From assembly GCA_025924495.1 (NCBI GenBank), contig JAICIG010000235.1:1-12170 (forward strand): DNA of 12,170 nucleotides. The letters run 5' to 3'. The notes below the pieces were generated by a model that ran no database searches, was not told the DNA's origin, and saw only the letters and a program-made list of their open reading frames with translations. This document shows, in pieces, positions 1-6,294 of this stretch (position 1 is its first letter; each line of letters opens with the position of its first letter). This stretch comes from Pirellulales bacterium (lineage in GTDB: Bacteria > Planctomycetota > Planctomycetia > Pirellulales > JAICIG01). The position numbers and the translations under genes were made by a program.

Positions 1-46
1 TCAACACGGCGAGCATGATCAACAGAATCAGGCGGTTTTGCGTCAT
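1..46 (-). CDS. Start of an unidentified gene, cut by the window edge
   Basis: Only the first 15 codons are in the window, beginning with ATG at 46-44 and reading MTQNRLILLIMLAVL. The run of Leu, Ile, Val, Ala and Met after a polar start looks like a signal peptide or first membrane helix, so the product is probably exported or membrane-bound. No clear Shine-Dalgarno sequence precedes the ATG. The gene is divergent from the Sir2 gene and the two would share the 47-162 spacer. No function can be assigned. Confidence 0.4.
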   Translation of the reverse strand, partial: MTQNRLILLIMLAVL

Positions 47-150
47 CGTAGCGGCGGTGAAAGAGAAAGCGGTTGGTTGTCTTGATGCCAGCGGTCGAGC
101 CGCCTCTGCGGCGATCCTTTATATTATGGCGAGTCGACTGCTCACCGCGA

Positions 151-155
151 AGAGG
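151..155 (+). promoter_or_regulatory. Ribosome binding site that fixes the Sir2 start
   Basis: AGAGG lies 7 bases before the GTG at 163. No comparable site precedes the upstream in-frame TTG (73) or ATG (85). Those would add up to 30 residues without Sir2 similarity. An AT-rich stretch at 118-127 (TTTATATTAT) could be the -10 region of a leader about 30 bases long, but I see no -35 partner. Confidence 0.5.
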
Positions 156-162
156 TTGCCCT

Positions 163-921
163 GTGGCTGAATCCGATTGGAACACCGTGGCCGGCTGGAT
201 TGCCGATTCCCAAACCGCGGTGGCATTCACCGGCGCCGGCATCAGCACGGAAAGCGGCATCCCTGATTTCCGCTCCCCCGGCGGTATTTGGAGCAAGTAC
301 CAGCCAATTTACTTCGACGAGTTTCTGGCCAGCGCCGAAGCTCGCCACGAATACTGGCGGCGCAAGGTCGAGGGTTATGGCGACTTCGCCCGGGCCAAGC
401 CCAACGCTGGACATTTGGCGCTCGCGCGCTGGGAGTCGATCGGGCGGCTGGCAGGCGTGATCACGCAGAATATCGACGGCCTGCACCACGCGGCTGGCAG
501 CCGGCAAGTGCTCGAGCTGCATGGCACCGACCGCGAAGTCGAATGCCTCGATTGCCACGCGCGATACCAGATCGCACCGATGGTGGCAGAGTTCCTCGAT
601 CGGCAGGCCGTGCCCAACTGCGCCGCCTGCGGCAGCGCAATGATGAAGCATGCCACGATCTCGTTTGGCCAGTCGCTGTCGCCAAGCATCCTGCAATCGG
701 CTTTCGCGTTAAGCAAGAAGGCCGATTTAATGCTGGTGCTCGGTTCGTCGCTGGTAGTCGAACCTGCCGCCCGTTTGCCGAGGAAGGTCAAGGAATATGG
801 CGGCCGGTTGGTGATCATCAACCGCGACCCGACGCCGCTCGATTCATTGGCCGATCTGGTTCTGCACGAGCCGATTGGCGAAACGATGAATGGAATCGAC
901 GCCGCACTGGCAGGAAGGTGA
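163..921 (+). CDS. NAD-dependent protein deacylase, Sir2 family
   Basis: This is a sirtuin of 252 residues from the GTG at 163. It would remove acyl groups from lysine side chains in the cytoplasm, using NAD+ and releasing nicotinamide and O-acyl-ADP-ribose. The visible motifs are the NAD-binding GAGIS (24-28), IPDFRSPGGIW (33-43), TQNID (101-105), the catalytic His in ELHG (His120), a structural zinc site made of Cys128/Cys131 and Cys153/Cys156, and the later GSSL and VVEPA segments. Nothing essential is missing and the length is normal for a bacterial sirtuin. The acyl specificity cannot be read with confidence. The gene stands alone, convergent with the methyltransferase, with 68 bp between the stop codons. 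No acetyltransferase or acyl-CoA synthetase partner lies nearby. I chose the GTG start because it has an AGAGG site and places the Rossmann motif near residue 24, as is usual in the family. Confidence 0.93.
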   Translation: MAESDWNTVAGWIADSQTAVAFTGAGISTESGIPDFRSPGGIWSKYQPIYFDEFLASAEARHEYWRRKVEGYGDFARAKPNAGHLALARWESIGRLAGVITQNIDGLHHAAGSRQVLELHGTDREVECLDCHARYQIAPMVAEFLDRQAVPNCAACGSAMMKHATISFGQSLSPSILQSAFALSKKADLMLVLGSSLVVEPAARLPRKVKEYGGRLVIINRDPTPLDSLADLVLHEPIGETMNGIDAALAGR

Positions 922-933
922 TAAGGCGAGCCA

Positions 934-947
934 GAGGCCTCAGCCTC
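934..947. terminator. Possible weak bidirectional terminator between convergent genes
   Basis: GAGGC (934-938) and GCCTC (943-947) form a perfect 5-bp stem with loop CTCA, followed on the plus strand by a short GTTTTG. It sits between the stops of the convergent Sir2 and methyltransferase genes, where a shared terminator is expected. The stem is short, so this is tentative. Confidence 0.25.
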
Positions 948-989
948 CACTGTTTTGCACCTGCGATTCAGCGCTGCCTTTTGCGCGAA

Positions 990-1805
990 TCACTGTTTTG
1001 CTCCGTCGCGACTCGTTCGCCGCGAGCGATCTTTCGGCGCCTCGTCCTCTTTGTCGAACTCTTGCTCTTCGAGTTCGCCGTCATCGCGACCGAAGAACAT
1101 CAGGTGCTGCCACGGCAACTCCTCGAACTGTCCGACTAGCTTGAACCCGTTAGGCGGGAATTCCTTCATGATCTGCTTCTTGGTCATCTTGTGCTCGAGC
1201 TTGATCGGCACATTGGGATCCTCGAGCCGGAACTCGACCAGCGCCAGCCGTCCGGTTGGCTTGAGGGCGTCGTGCATGGCCTTGAGCATCTGCTCGGGAT
1301 ACGAGAACTCGTGATACACGTCGACTAACAGGATCAAGTCGACTTCGCCCGCGGGCAATTTCGGATCGATCGCCGTGCCTTGAATCGGCTCAACGTTTTT
1401 GACGCCTGCGTCTTTGGCTCGCAGATCGAGCATGTGCAACATTTCCGGTTGAATGTCGACCGCTAACACGCGTCCCTGATCGCCGACGAGTTTGGCGATC
1501 GGCAAAGTATAAAAGCCGTTGCCGCAGCCCATATCGCAGACGACGTGGCCCGGCTTGAGTTCCAGCGCCTTGAGCATCGTCTCGCAGTGCTCTTCGTGCT
1601 CGCGGCTTTGCCGCACCAACCAGTCGGCGCCGTGAAACGTCATGTAGGGCGCAATGGTCCGCCCCTTATATCTCGTCAACGGCCGCGGCAGCCTCTCCTT
1701 TTTTGCCGTTGCCTGTGGGGCCTGGGCTTGAAGCAAACCCGGTTCGCCCAGGGGAGCAAAGTGAATGAACGCTGCTATCAGGCAGACAGGCAGCAAGCGG
1801 CGCAT
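990..1805 (-). CDS. Exported class I SAM-dependent methyltransferase
   Basis: The product (271 residues) is a class I methyltransferase with a hydrophobic N-terminus. Residues 1-29 are Arg-rich, then hydrophobic, and end in AQA (27-29), like a signal peptide. The SAM-binding fold starts near 85, with motif I DMGCGNG (91-97), the acidic ribose ligand in VDIQ (Asp117), a motif around TAID (144-147) and DVYHEF (162-167) at the position of motif IV. The last 30 residues are highly charged and probably disordered. The substrate is unknown; resemblance to UbiE-like small-molecule methyltransferases does not decide it. I chose the ATG at 1805 because GAGGAG lies just upstream. An ATG at 1817 would add MRSF but has no ribosome site. 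An export signal on an enzyme that needs cytosolic SAM is odd: residues 1-29 could instead be a membrane anchor. Confidence 0.8.
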   Translation of the reverse strand: MRRLLPVCLIAAFIHFAPLGEPGLLQAQAPQATAKKERLPRPLTRYKGRTIAPYMTFHGADWLVRQSREHEEHCETMLKALELKPGHVVCDMGCGNGFYTLPIAKLVGDQGRVLAVDIQPEMLHMLDLRAKDAGVKNVEPIQGTAIDPKLPAGEVDLILLVDVYHEFSYPEQMLKAMHDALKPTGRLALVEFRLEDPNVPIKLEHKMTKKQIMKEFPPNGFKLVGQFEELPWQHLMFFGRDDGELEEQEFDKEDEAPKDRSRRTSRDGAKQ

Positions 1806-1856
1806 GAAGCTCCTCATCGCAAGGGGAAGGCGGCGGCGGATTAAATCCGATCTTCG

Positions 1857-1862
1857 ATTATA
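1857..1862 (-). promoter_or_regulatory. Possible -10 element of the methyltransferase gene
   Basis: On the minus strand this reads TATAAT, a perfect -10 consensus about 50 bases before the ATG at 1805. It is the centre of a 12-bp palindrome (CGATTATAATCG, 1855-1866). The expected -35 position is GC-rich with no TTGACA-like match, so this may be coincidence. Confidence 0.25.
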
Positions 1863-1900
1863 ATCGCCTGGAAGCTGTGGCGGCTACTTCTTGCTCCTCT

Positions 1901-1947
1901 CGTTCCCACGCTCTGCGTGGGAACGTACCCGTCGACGCTCCGCGTCG
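1901..1947. repeat. REP hairpin doublet upstream of the RAYT gene
   Basis: Two hairpins lie in tandem. The first (1901-1925) has perfect 11-bp arms CGTTCCCACGC / GCGTGGGAACG around loop TCT. The second (1933-1947) has 6-bp arms CGACGC / GCGTCG around loop TCC. They are 7 bases apart. TTGCTCCT (1891-1898) precedes the first hairpin and recurs beside the copy at 9994-10016. The doublet is mirrored on the other side of the transposase gene (2582-2627), in opposite order and strand sense, as expected of REP elements mobilised by a RAYT. Confidence 0.85.
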
Positions 1948-2036
1948 TTGCCCCTTGCCAAGCGACGTGCTATGCTCGTTCCCAACCCGGTCTGATCGGC
2001 AATCATCCGCAGCACCAAAGCAATAGGGGTAGCAGC

Positions 2037-2552
2037 ATGCGGTCGCGGTATCGGATCTACGAGGCCTCACGTCCACACTTCTTGACGTGCTCTATCGTGC
2101 GTTGGCTTCCCGTGTTCGCCTTCCCCGACGCGGCAAAGATCGTCTTAGAGTCCTGGCAATTCCTGCAGAATGCGCGGCGGATGACTCTTTTCGGCTACGT
2201 GATCATGGAAAATCACTTGCACTTCATCGCCTCATCTCCCGACCTGAGGAAAGAAGTTGGCGATTTCAAATCGTTCACCGCGCGTCAGATCATTGACTGG
2301 CTCAAGCGCCGCGGCAGTCGTACGACTCTGAGGATGCTGAAACGATTGAAGGCGCGGCACAAAACCGATCGCGAATATCAGCTCTGGCAAGAGGGAAGTC
2401 ATCCGAAGCTGATCGATGGCGGCGATATGATGCGCCAGAAGTTGGAGTATATGCACTACAATGCCGTCAAACGCGGATATGTAGACGAACCGACGCATTG
2501 GCGATATTCGAGCGCTCGGAATTACGCCGGCATGAGGGGCTGTTGCCAGTGA
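2037..2552 (+). CDS. REP-associated tyrosine transposase (RAYT), Y1/IS200-like
   Basis: The product has 171 residues and belongs to the Y1 single-strand transposase group that acts on REP hairpins. The metal-binding HUH pair is in ENHLHF (His60 and His62). The catalytic tyrosine is most likely Tyr138 in YMHYNAVKRGY, which aligns with the usual Y-I-H-x-N-P-V-K. The C-terminal WRYSSARNYAG is also typical of RAYTs. The N-terminal half has the expected order: a beta-strand ending in FLTCSI, a helix, then the HUH strand. The ATG at 2037 has AGGGG (2025-2029) 7 bases upstream. The frame is open back to 1917, but that part runs through REP hairpin sequence and is not protein. Known members cut and join REP sequences as single strands, are present in single copy and do not usually move themselves. 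All key residues appear intact, so it may be active on the hairpins in this window. Confidence 0.92.
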   Translation: MRSRYRIYEASRPHFLTCSIVRWLPVFAFPDAAKIVLESWQFLQNARRMTLFGYVIMENHLHFIASSPDLRKEVGDFKSFTARQIIDWLKRRGSRTTLRMLKRLKARHKTDREYQLWQEGSHPKLIDGGDMMRQKLEYMHYNAVKRGYVDEPTHWRYSSARNYAGMRGCCQ

Positions 2553-2581
2553 ATATGAATTGGTAACGATGGCCGCGCGGG

Positions 2582-2627
2582 GGACGCGGAGCGTCCGAGA
2601 GGGGTTCCCACGCAGAGCGTGGGAACC
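2582..2627. repeat. REP hairpin doublet downstream of the RAYT gene
   Basis: The small hairpin (2582-2596) has arms GGACGC / GCGTCC and loop GGA. After the 6-base spacer GAGAGG, the large hairpin (2603-2627) has perfect 11-bp arms GGTTCCCACGC / GCGTGGGAACC and loop AGA. This is the reverse-complement arrangement of the doublet at 1901-1947, so the transposase gene sits inside an inverted pair of doublets. The outer foot on the minus strand is TCGCTCTGGTTCCC, close to TTGCTCCTGGTTCCC at 10011-10025. Confidence 0.85.
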
Positions 2628-2721
2628 AGAGCGAGAAAAAATCCCCAGAGACCGCTGGGCCTGCAAGAGTTTACTAGGCGGGAGGTCGCGAAAGGAGTTG
2701 GGATGTGGCGAGAACGCGGGT

Positions 2722-2755
2722 GAGCCGTTCGTGCCGCGGGAGGGCCGAACGGTTC
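2722..2755 (+). terminator. Possible terminator between RAYT and lpxI
   Basis: GAGCCGTTCG (2722-2731) pairs with CGAACGGTTC (2746-2755) through ten positions, one of them G-U. The plus-strand sequence after it is pyrimidine-rich (GTTCTTCTTCTTC). It lies between the convergent RAYT and lpxI genes and would stop plus-strand transcription. The T-run is interrupted by C, so it is not a textbook terminator. Confidence 0.35.
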
Positions 2756-2782
2756 GTTCTTCTTCTTCTACCTTTCCCTTGA

Positions 2783-3667
2783 TTAGCTCAGGGTCTCTGG
2801 GGATGTTTCGGGCAACTCGCCGTCGGCCGAAAGGGCCACGACGGCGAGGCGGTGTTCGTTGGCATAGCGGATGACTTCCGTCTCGTCGACGACGATCGTG
2901 CGGCCCGCTTCGATCGCCAGGCAACTGGCGCCGGCGGCGACCATCGTCTCGAGCGTGCCGATGCCGATCGTCGGCACGTCGAAGCGCATGTCTTGCTGCG
3001 GTTTGGCGACTTTGACCACCGTGAACCCGCCGGCTCGGCAGAGCTCGCCGGCGCGCTTGATGCACTGGTCGGTCCCTTCGATCGCTTCGACGGCCAGCGC
3101 CGTGCGGCCTTTGATCGCCACGCTCTGACCGACGTCGAGCCGGCCGATTTCCTTGGCCAACTGCCAACCGAATTCGATGTCCTTGCGCTGGGCCCCATTC
3201 GGCCCGCGCCGCGTCAACTGTCCGAATTTCACGAGCAACTCCGGAGCGTAATCCGTTGCCGGACCAAATATGATGCCGTGGCGGCCGAATTCCTTCACCA
3301 CGGCCAACAGCAACGTATCGTCTCGGCGATCTTTGCGATTCAAGAGAAAGTGTTTGTAAAAGCGGCGGATTGTCCGCCAGTCGGGCAAATGCTTGATCCA
3401 CGCTCCGCGGCGAAACAGGATGTGCTTGTGGATCTTGCCCGCCATCGTGGCGTCTTGCACGCCCCAGCGGCGGAAGTGCCGGCAGGCGGCGCCAAGCTTG
3501 GCGAGCCCGACCCAAGCAAAATCCTCGCACAACTCAGCGAGCGCTGGATCGGCGTGGCCTTTCACGCCGAGGCCATAGGTCTGGTAGCCCTGGCGATTCA
3601 AAGCCTCGGCCACAGCCAGCGGATAGCGTCCCCAGCCGGCCAGCAGGCCGATCTTGCGCCCCTGCAT
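2783..3667 (-). CDS. lpxI: UDP-2,3-diacylglucosamine pyrophosphatase LpxI
   Basis: The product (294 residues) belongs to the LpxI family, formerly DUF1009. LpxI hydrolyses UDP-2,3-diacylglucosamine to lipid X and UMP in the cytoplasm, the lipid A step done by LpxH in many Proteobacteria. The N-terminal domain begins KIGLLAGWGRYP (5-16). The C-terminal catalytic domain carries the family pattern: DDTLLLAVVKEF (116-127), QSVAIKGRTALAVEAIEGTD (181-200), IKRAGEL (203-209), VVKVAKPQQD (217-226), FDVPTIGIGTLE (229-240) and AIEAG (251-255). The ATG at 3667 has GAGG 9 bases upstream. The frame is open to 3847, but the extension crosses a palindromic repeat and is not conserved sequence. lpxD lies upstream on the same strand, 259 bp away. 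The two enzymes act in one pathway, and the repeat pair and hairpin in that gap may change how much lpxI message follows lpxD. Confidence 0.92.
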   Translation of the reverse strand: MQGRKIGLLAGWGRYPLAVAEALNRQGYQTYGLGVKGHADPALAELCEDFAWVGLAKLGAACRHFRRWGVQDATMAGKIHKHILFRRGAWIKHLPDWRTIRRFYKHFLLNRKDRRDDTLLLAVVKEFGRHGIIFGPATDYAPELLVKFGQLTRRGPNGAQRKDIEFGWQLAKEIGRLDVGQSVAIKGRTALAVEAIEGTDQCIKRAGELCRAGGFTVVKVAKPQQDMRFDVPTIGIGTLETMVAAGASCLAIEAGRTIVVDETEVIRYANEHRLAVVALSADGELPETSPETLS

Positions 3668-3779
3668 GTTGCCACGCCTCGGACTCGGCGAAGGGCGGCG
3701 GCTGGTTGTCGCTTCGATCGTGCTCACGCGAGGTCGCTCTATGCAATTTAAGCGCAACGTTTTTGCTGCGGCCGCAAGA

Positions 3780-3833
3780 TAGTCGTCTTTCGCTCCGCGA
3801 AAGAACGTACTTTCGCGGAGCGAAAGTCGACTA
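3780..3833. repeat. Palindromic hairpin pair (second REP family) between lpxD and lpxI
   Basis: Two hairpins face each other. The first (3787-3803) is CTTTCGC-TCC-GCGAAAG and the second (3810-3826) is CTTTCGC-GGA-GCGAAAG. They are bounded by TAGTCG and CGACTA, so the 54 bases are almost a perfect palindrome, with only a few mismatched pairs. A second copy lies at 11314-11363 and half a copy at 11520-11536. This is a BIME-like arrangement of two inverted REP units. Confidence 0.8.
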
Positions 3834-3860
3834 TGGCAAACCGGCAAATTCTCTTCGGCG

Positions 3861-3888
3861 CCGCGCCCAATTCCTTCTTGGGCTGCGG
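3861..3888 (-). terminator. Stem-loop downstream of lpxD
   Basis: CCGCGCCCAA (3861-3870) pairs with TTGGGCTGCGG (3878-3888) through ten base pairs with one bulged T. The loop has seven bases. It begins 38 bases after the lpxD stop, the usual place for a terminator. On the minus strand it is not followed by a strong T-run, so it could be a transcript-stabilising end or a leaky terminator ahead of lpxI. Confidence 0.35.
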
Positions 3889-3926
3889 CTACATCATACT
3901 AATTGAATTTTCGCATGCTTTGCCGA

Positions 3927-5027
3927 CTATGCTGCGGCGCTTTGTCCGTTCGAGGCATGTCCGTTCAAATCCTGCTCATTCGCGCGCTGGCTGCTCGAGC
4001 CTTGTTGCTGCTCAAGCCGATTGACGGCGGCTTGGATGGCTTTCACTTGCCGCCGCAACTCGGGCAACTTATGGATGGCGGCGAAAATCAGTTTCTGTTC
4101 GCGCTCCGGGCGCGCCGGACTGCCGAAAACCATTGTGTTGGCGGGCACGTCGTTCGATACGCCCGCTTGAGCGCCGAGCACAGCTCGTTCGCCAATATGC
4201 ACGTGATCTCGCACGCCCGCCTTGCCTGCCATCACTACGTAGTCGCCCGTCGTGGTGCTGCCGGCGATGCCGACCTGCGAGCAGATCATATTGTGCCGAC
4301 CCAAGCGGCAGTTGTGGGCGATCATCACCAGGTTGTCGATCTTGGTTCCCTCGCCAATCACCGTCGGGCCGTAGGTGCCGCGGTCGATGGCGGCATTGGC
4401 GCCGATCTCGACATCCGCGCCAATCTCTACATAACCCAACTGCGCTGAAAGCTGGTGCCGACCTTCGACCAGGCTGTAGCCGAATCCATAGGCCCCCAGC
4501 ACGACGCCGGCATGAATTAACGAGCGATCGCCCACGATCGTGTTTTCATACAGGACGGCGTTGGGAAAGATGGTTACATTTTCGCCGATCTGGCAGCCCG
4601 CCATGAGCCGCACGCCCGAGTGAATGGTTGAACCGGCGCCGATGGTCACCTCGTCGCCAACACTGGCGCCCGGATGGATATCGACGTCGTGGCCGATCTT
4701 CGCCGACGAGCTGACGAAGGCGTGGGGGCTGACGCCTACGCGCTGCGATTCGCGCTGCGGGCGGAAATTGCAGACGATTTTGGCGAATGCCGCGCGCACG
4801 TCGTCAACACGAATTGCCGGCAGCGCGATTTGGTCGAGCGAGTGCGGGGCGACCACGGCCGAGGCGCCGGAATTGGCCAGCCGAGCGAGCTTTTCGCTGG
4901 AATCGAGCAGCGTGATATCGCCGGCCCGAGCCGCCGAGAGCGTCGCCGCTCCGGTGATTGGCAGTTTGCCGTCGCCCGTGACGCTGCCGCCGACTAGTTC
5001 CGCCAACTCGGCCAAACTGCTTGCCAT
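3927..5027 (-). CDS. lpxD: UDP-3-O-acylglucosamine N-acyltransferase LpxD
   Basis: LpxD (366 residues) transfers a hydroxyacyl chain from acyl carrier protein to the 2-amino group of UDP-3-O-acylglucosamine, the third step of lipid A synthesis, at the cytoplasmic side of the membrane. Residues 1-98 are the uridine-binding domain (LAELAELVGG, GAATLSAARAGDITLLD). Residues 99-300 form a left-handed beta-helix of hexapeptide repeats (IGHDVDIHPGASVGDEVTIG and onward). The catalytic His is His238 in MIAHN, matching the family position. The end (305-340) is a helix typical of LpxD, followed by a polar tail rich in Ser, Gln, Asn and Ala. The ATG at 5027 has AAGGA 9 bases upstream. An in-frame extension to 5129 has no family similarity. 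Its product is converted by further Lpx enzymes, including LpxI encoded downstream. Confidence 0.95.
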   Translation of the reverse strand: MASSLAELAELVGGSVTGDGKLPITGAATLSAARAGDITLLDSSEKLARLANSGASAVVAPHSLDQIALPAIRVDDVRAAFAKIVCNFRPQRESQRVGVSPHAFVSSSAKIGHDVDIHPGASVGDEVTIGAGSTIHSGVRLMAGCQIGENVTIFPNAVLYENTIVGDRSLIHAGVVLGAYGFGYSLVEGRHQLSAQLGYVEIGADVEIGANAAIDRGTYGPTVIGEGTKIDNLVMIAHNCRLGRHNMICSQVGIAGSTTTGDYVVMAGKAGVRDHVHIGERAVLGAQAGVSNDVPANTMVFGSPARPEREQKLIFAAIHKLPELRRQVKAIQAAVNRLEQQQGSSSQRANEQDLNGHASNGQSAAA

Positions 5028-5170
5028 GGCTGGGATTCCTTTCCACAAGTGCAAGTGGCGCCGTACACCCTCCTGGCGCACCATTTGCCACAGGCGCGGA
5101 ATGCTACCCCTTTTGCAAAAACAGGGCAAGACCAGCGGCCGTGGTTACAATGGGCGAGCTGGGGAAAGCG

Positions 5171-5316
5171 GGAGCTGGTAGGTGGTAGATCGTAGGTGGT
5201 AGGTGGGGAGAAGAAAGTAGCGAGTAGACGGTAGACAGTAGATAACGGGGACGCAGGGCGCGGCCAGATGCGCATTATTCTCCTTTCCGACTTCCGACCT
5301 CCGAATTCCGACTTTC
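5171..5316. repeat. Short degenerate tandem repeats in the lpxD/esterase spacer
   Basis: Two low-complexity tracts lie in the 292-bp divergent spacer (5028-5319). The first (about 5171-5245) is built on GTAG words. It includes an exact 11-base direct repeat GTAGGTGGTAG at 5178-5188 and 5192-5202, then GTAGCGAGTAGACGGTAG and similar. The second (5284-5316) repeats TTCCGAC with variants (TTCCGAC, TTCCGAC, CTCCGAA, TTCCGAC) and runs up to the esterase start codon. They look like slippage-grown repeats; nothing shows a binding function. No clear promoter is visible for either gene. Confidence 0.6.
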
Positions 5317-5319
5317 CCC

Positions 5320-6213
5320 ATGAGTTCTCCCCGCTCCGCCCCAGATCACGAGCTGCGTACGCTCCCCGTCGGTTCGCTCGATCGTTCTTATCTGCTGCAT
5401 TTGCCGCCCGACTACGATGGCCGCCAGCCGCGCCCGTTGGTGCTGGCGTTTCATGGGGGAGGCGTGAATGCCGAGACGATGGTCTATTTCACAGGTTTGA
5501 GCGAGAAGGCGGACGAGGCGGGTTTTATTGTCGTCTATCCGAATGGCACGGGACGCGTGCCGCGGGCGCGGACCTGGAACGCCGGCAAGTGTTGCGGGCA
5601 TGCCCTGCATCATGGCGTCGACGATATCGCGTTTATTCGGGCGTTACTCGATGAACTCGATCGGACTCTGGCGATCGACACGCAATGCGTTTACGCCACG
5701 GGCATGTCGAACGGCGCCATGATTTCCTATCGGGCCGCTTCCGAACTTGCCGATCGTTTCGCCGCCATCGCCCCGGTCGGCGGACCGATGGCCATCGACC
5801 ATTGCCAGCCGTCGCGTCCTGTGCCGGTGATTCACTTCCATGGCACGAAGGATGAATTCACCCCGTACTACGGCGGCAAGGGACCGAGGAGCCAATCCCA
5901 GACCGAATTCCATTCCGTCGACTACACCATCCGCGCCTGGGTCGAAGCCAACGGCTGCCTCGCGGAGCCGCTGATTGAACAATTGCCCAAGCGCGCCGTC
6001 GATGGTACGAGCGTGACTCGCTACACGTACGGCCCAGGACGCGAGAATTCCGAAGTCGTGCTCTACGAAATCGACGGGGCCGGCCATACCTGGCCCGGCC
6101 GGACCTCGATCTTCTCTTCGCTCGGTCCTTCGACCCGCCAGATTGTCGCTAATGACCTGATCTGGGACTTTTTCGAAAAGCACGGGCGAGCGAAAGAATC
6201 TGAAGTTCGCTAA
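5320..6213 (+). CDS. PHB depolymerase / LpqC-type esterase (alpha/beta hydrolase)
   Basis: The product has 297 residues and belongs to the esterase group that includes polyhydroxybutyrate depolymerases, LpqC and feruloyl esterases. It has the full catalytic set of a serine hydrolase: oxyanion-hole motif FHGGGVN (44-50), nucleophile Ser130 in GMSNG (128-132), acid Asp178 in HGTKDE, and His256 in GAGHTWPG (253-260). The segments YPNGTG (73-78) and the Cys pair at 91-92 before the HGVDDIAFI stretch are typical of the family. There is no signal peptide, so unlike many relatives it appears to be cytoplasmic. The true substrate (polyester oligomer, aryl ester or other) cannot be told. The ATG at 5320 is the first in the frame and directly follows a TTCCGAC-type repeat. 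No Shine-Dalgarno sequence is visible. It is divergent from lpxD and convergent with the SMR gene. Confidence 0.85.
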   Translation: MSSPRSAPDHELRTLPVGSLDRSYLLHLPPDYDGRQPRPLVLAFHGGGVNAETMVYFTGLSEKADEAGFIVVYPNGTGRVPRARTWNAGKCCGHALHHGVDDIAFIRALLDELDRTLAIDTQCVYATGMSNGAMISYRAASELADRFAAIAPVGGPMAIDHCQPSRPVPVIHFHGTKDEFTPYYGGKGPRSQSQTEFHSVDYTIRAWVEANGCLAEPLIEQLPKRAVDGTSVTRYTYGPGRENSEVVLYEIDGAGHTWPGRTSIFSSLGPSTRQIVANDLIWDFFEKHGRAKESEVR

Positions 6214-6218
6214 TCGAC

Positions 6219-6284
6219 CGCTAAGCGCCGATGTTTAGCGTCTATGAGCAGGGATTCATCGTCTCCGTAACCTTTTAGAATCCC
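6219..6284. terminator. Two inverted repeats between convergent genes, possible terminators
   Basis: CGCTAA (6219-6224) and TTAGCG (6235-6240) form a 6-bp stem just after the esterase stop. GGGATTC (6251-6257) and GAATCCC (6278-6284) form a 7-bp stem with a 20-base loop containing CCTTTT. They fill the gap between the convergent esterase and SMR genes. Neither has a clear T-run immediately after the stem. Confidence 0.3.
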
Positions 6285-6294
6285 CGCTTCGTCC

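Noticed and set aside
1917..2036. N-terminal extension of the RAYT protein by 40 residues
   Set aside because: The region is REP hairpin DNA. The ATG at 2037 has a good ribosome site and begins at the conserved part.
2232..3530. A 432-codon open frame on the minus strand
   Set aside because: It runs out of frame through lpxI, the REP doublet and the antisense of the RAYT gene, with Arg-rich composition. It is a by-product of GC-rich codons.
2852..3751. A 299-codon open frame on the plus strand
   Set aside because: It is antisense to lpxI, whose protein matches its family along the whole length.
5028..5129. N-terminal extension of LpxD by 34 residues from an upstream in-frame start
   Set aside because: The extension has no LpxD similarity, while the ATG at 5027 has AAGGA upstream and begins the uridine-binding domain.
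5178..5245. GTAG words as REP feet like those of E. coli
   Set aside because: They are part of a simple repeat tract with no adjoining hairpin.
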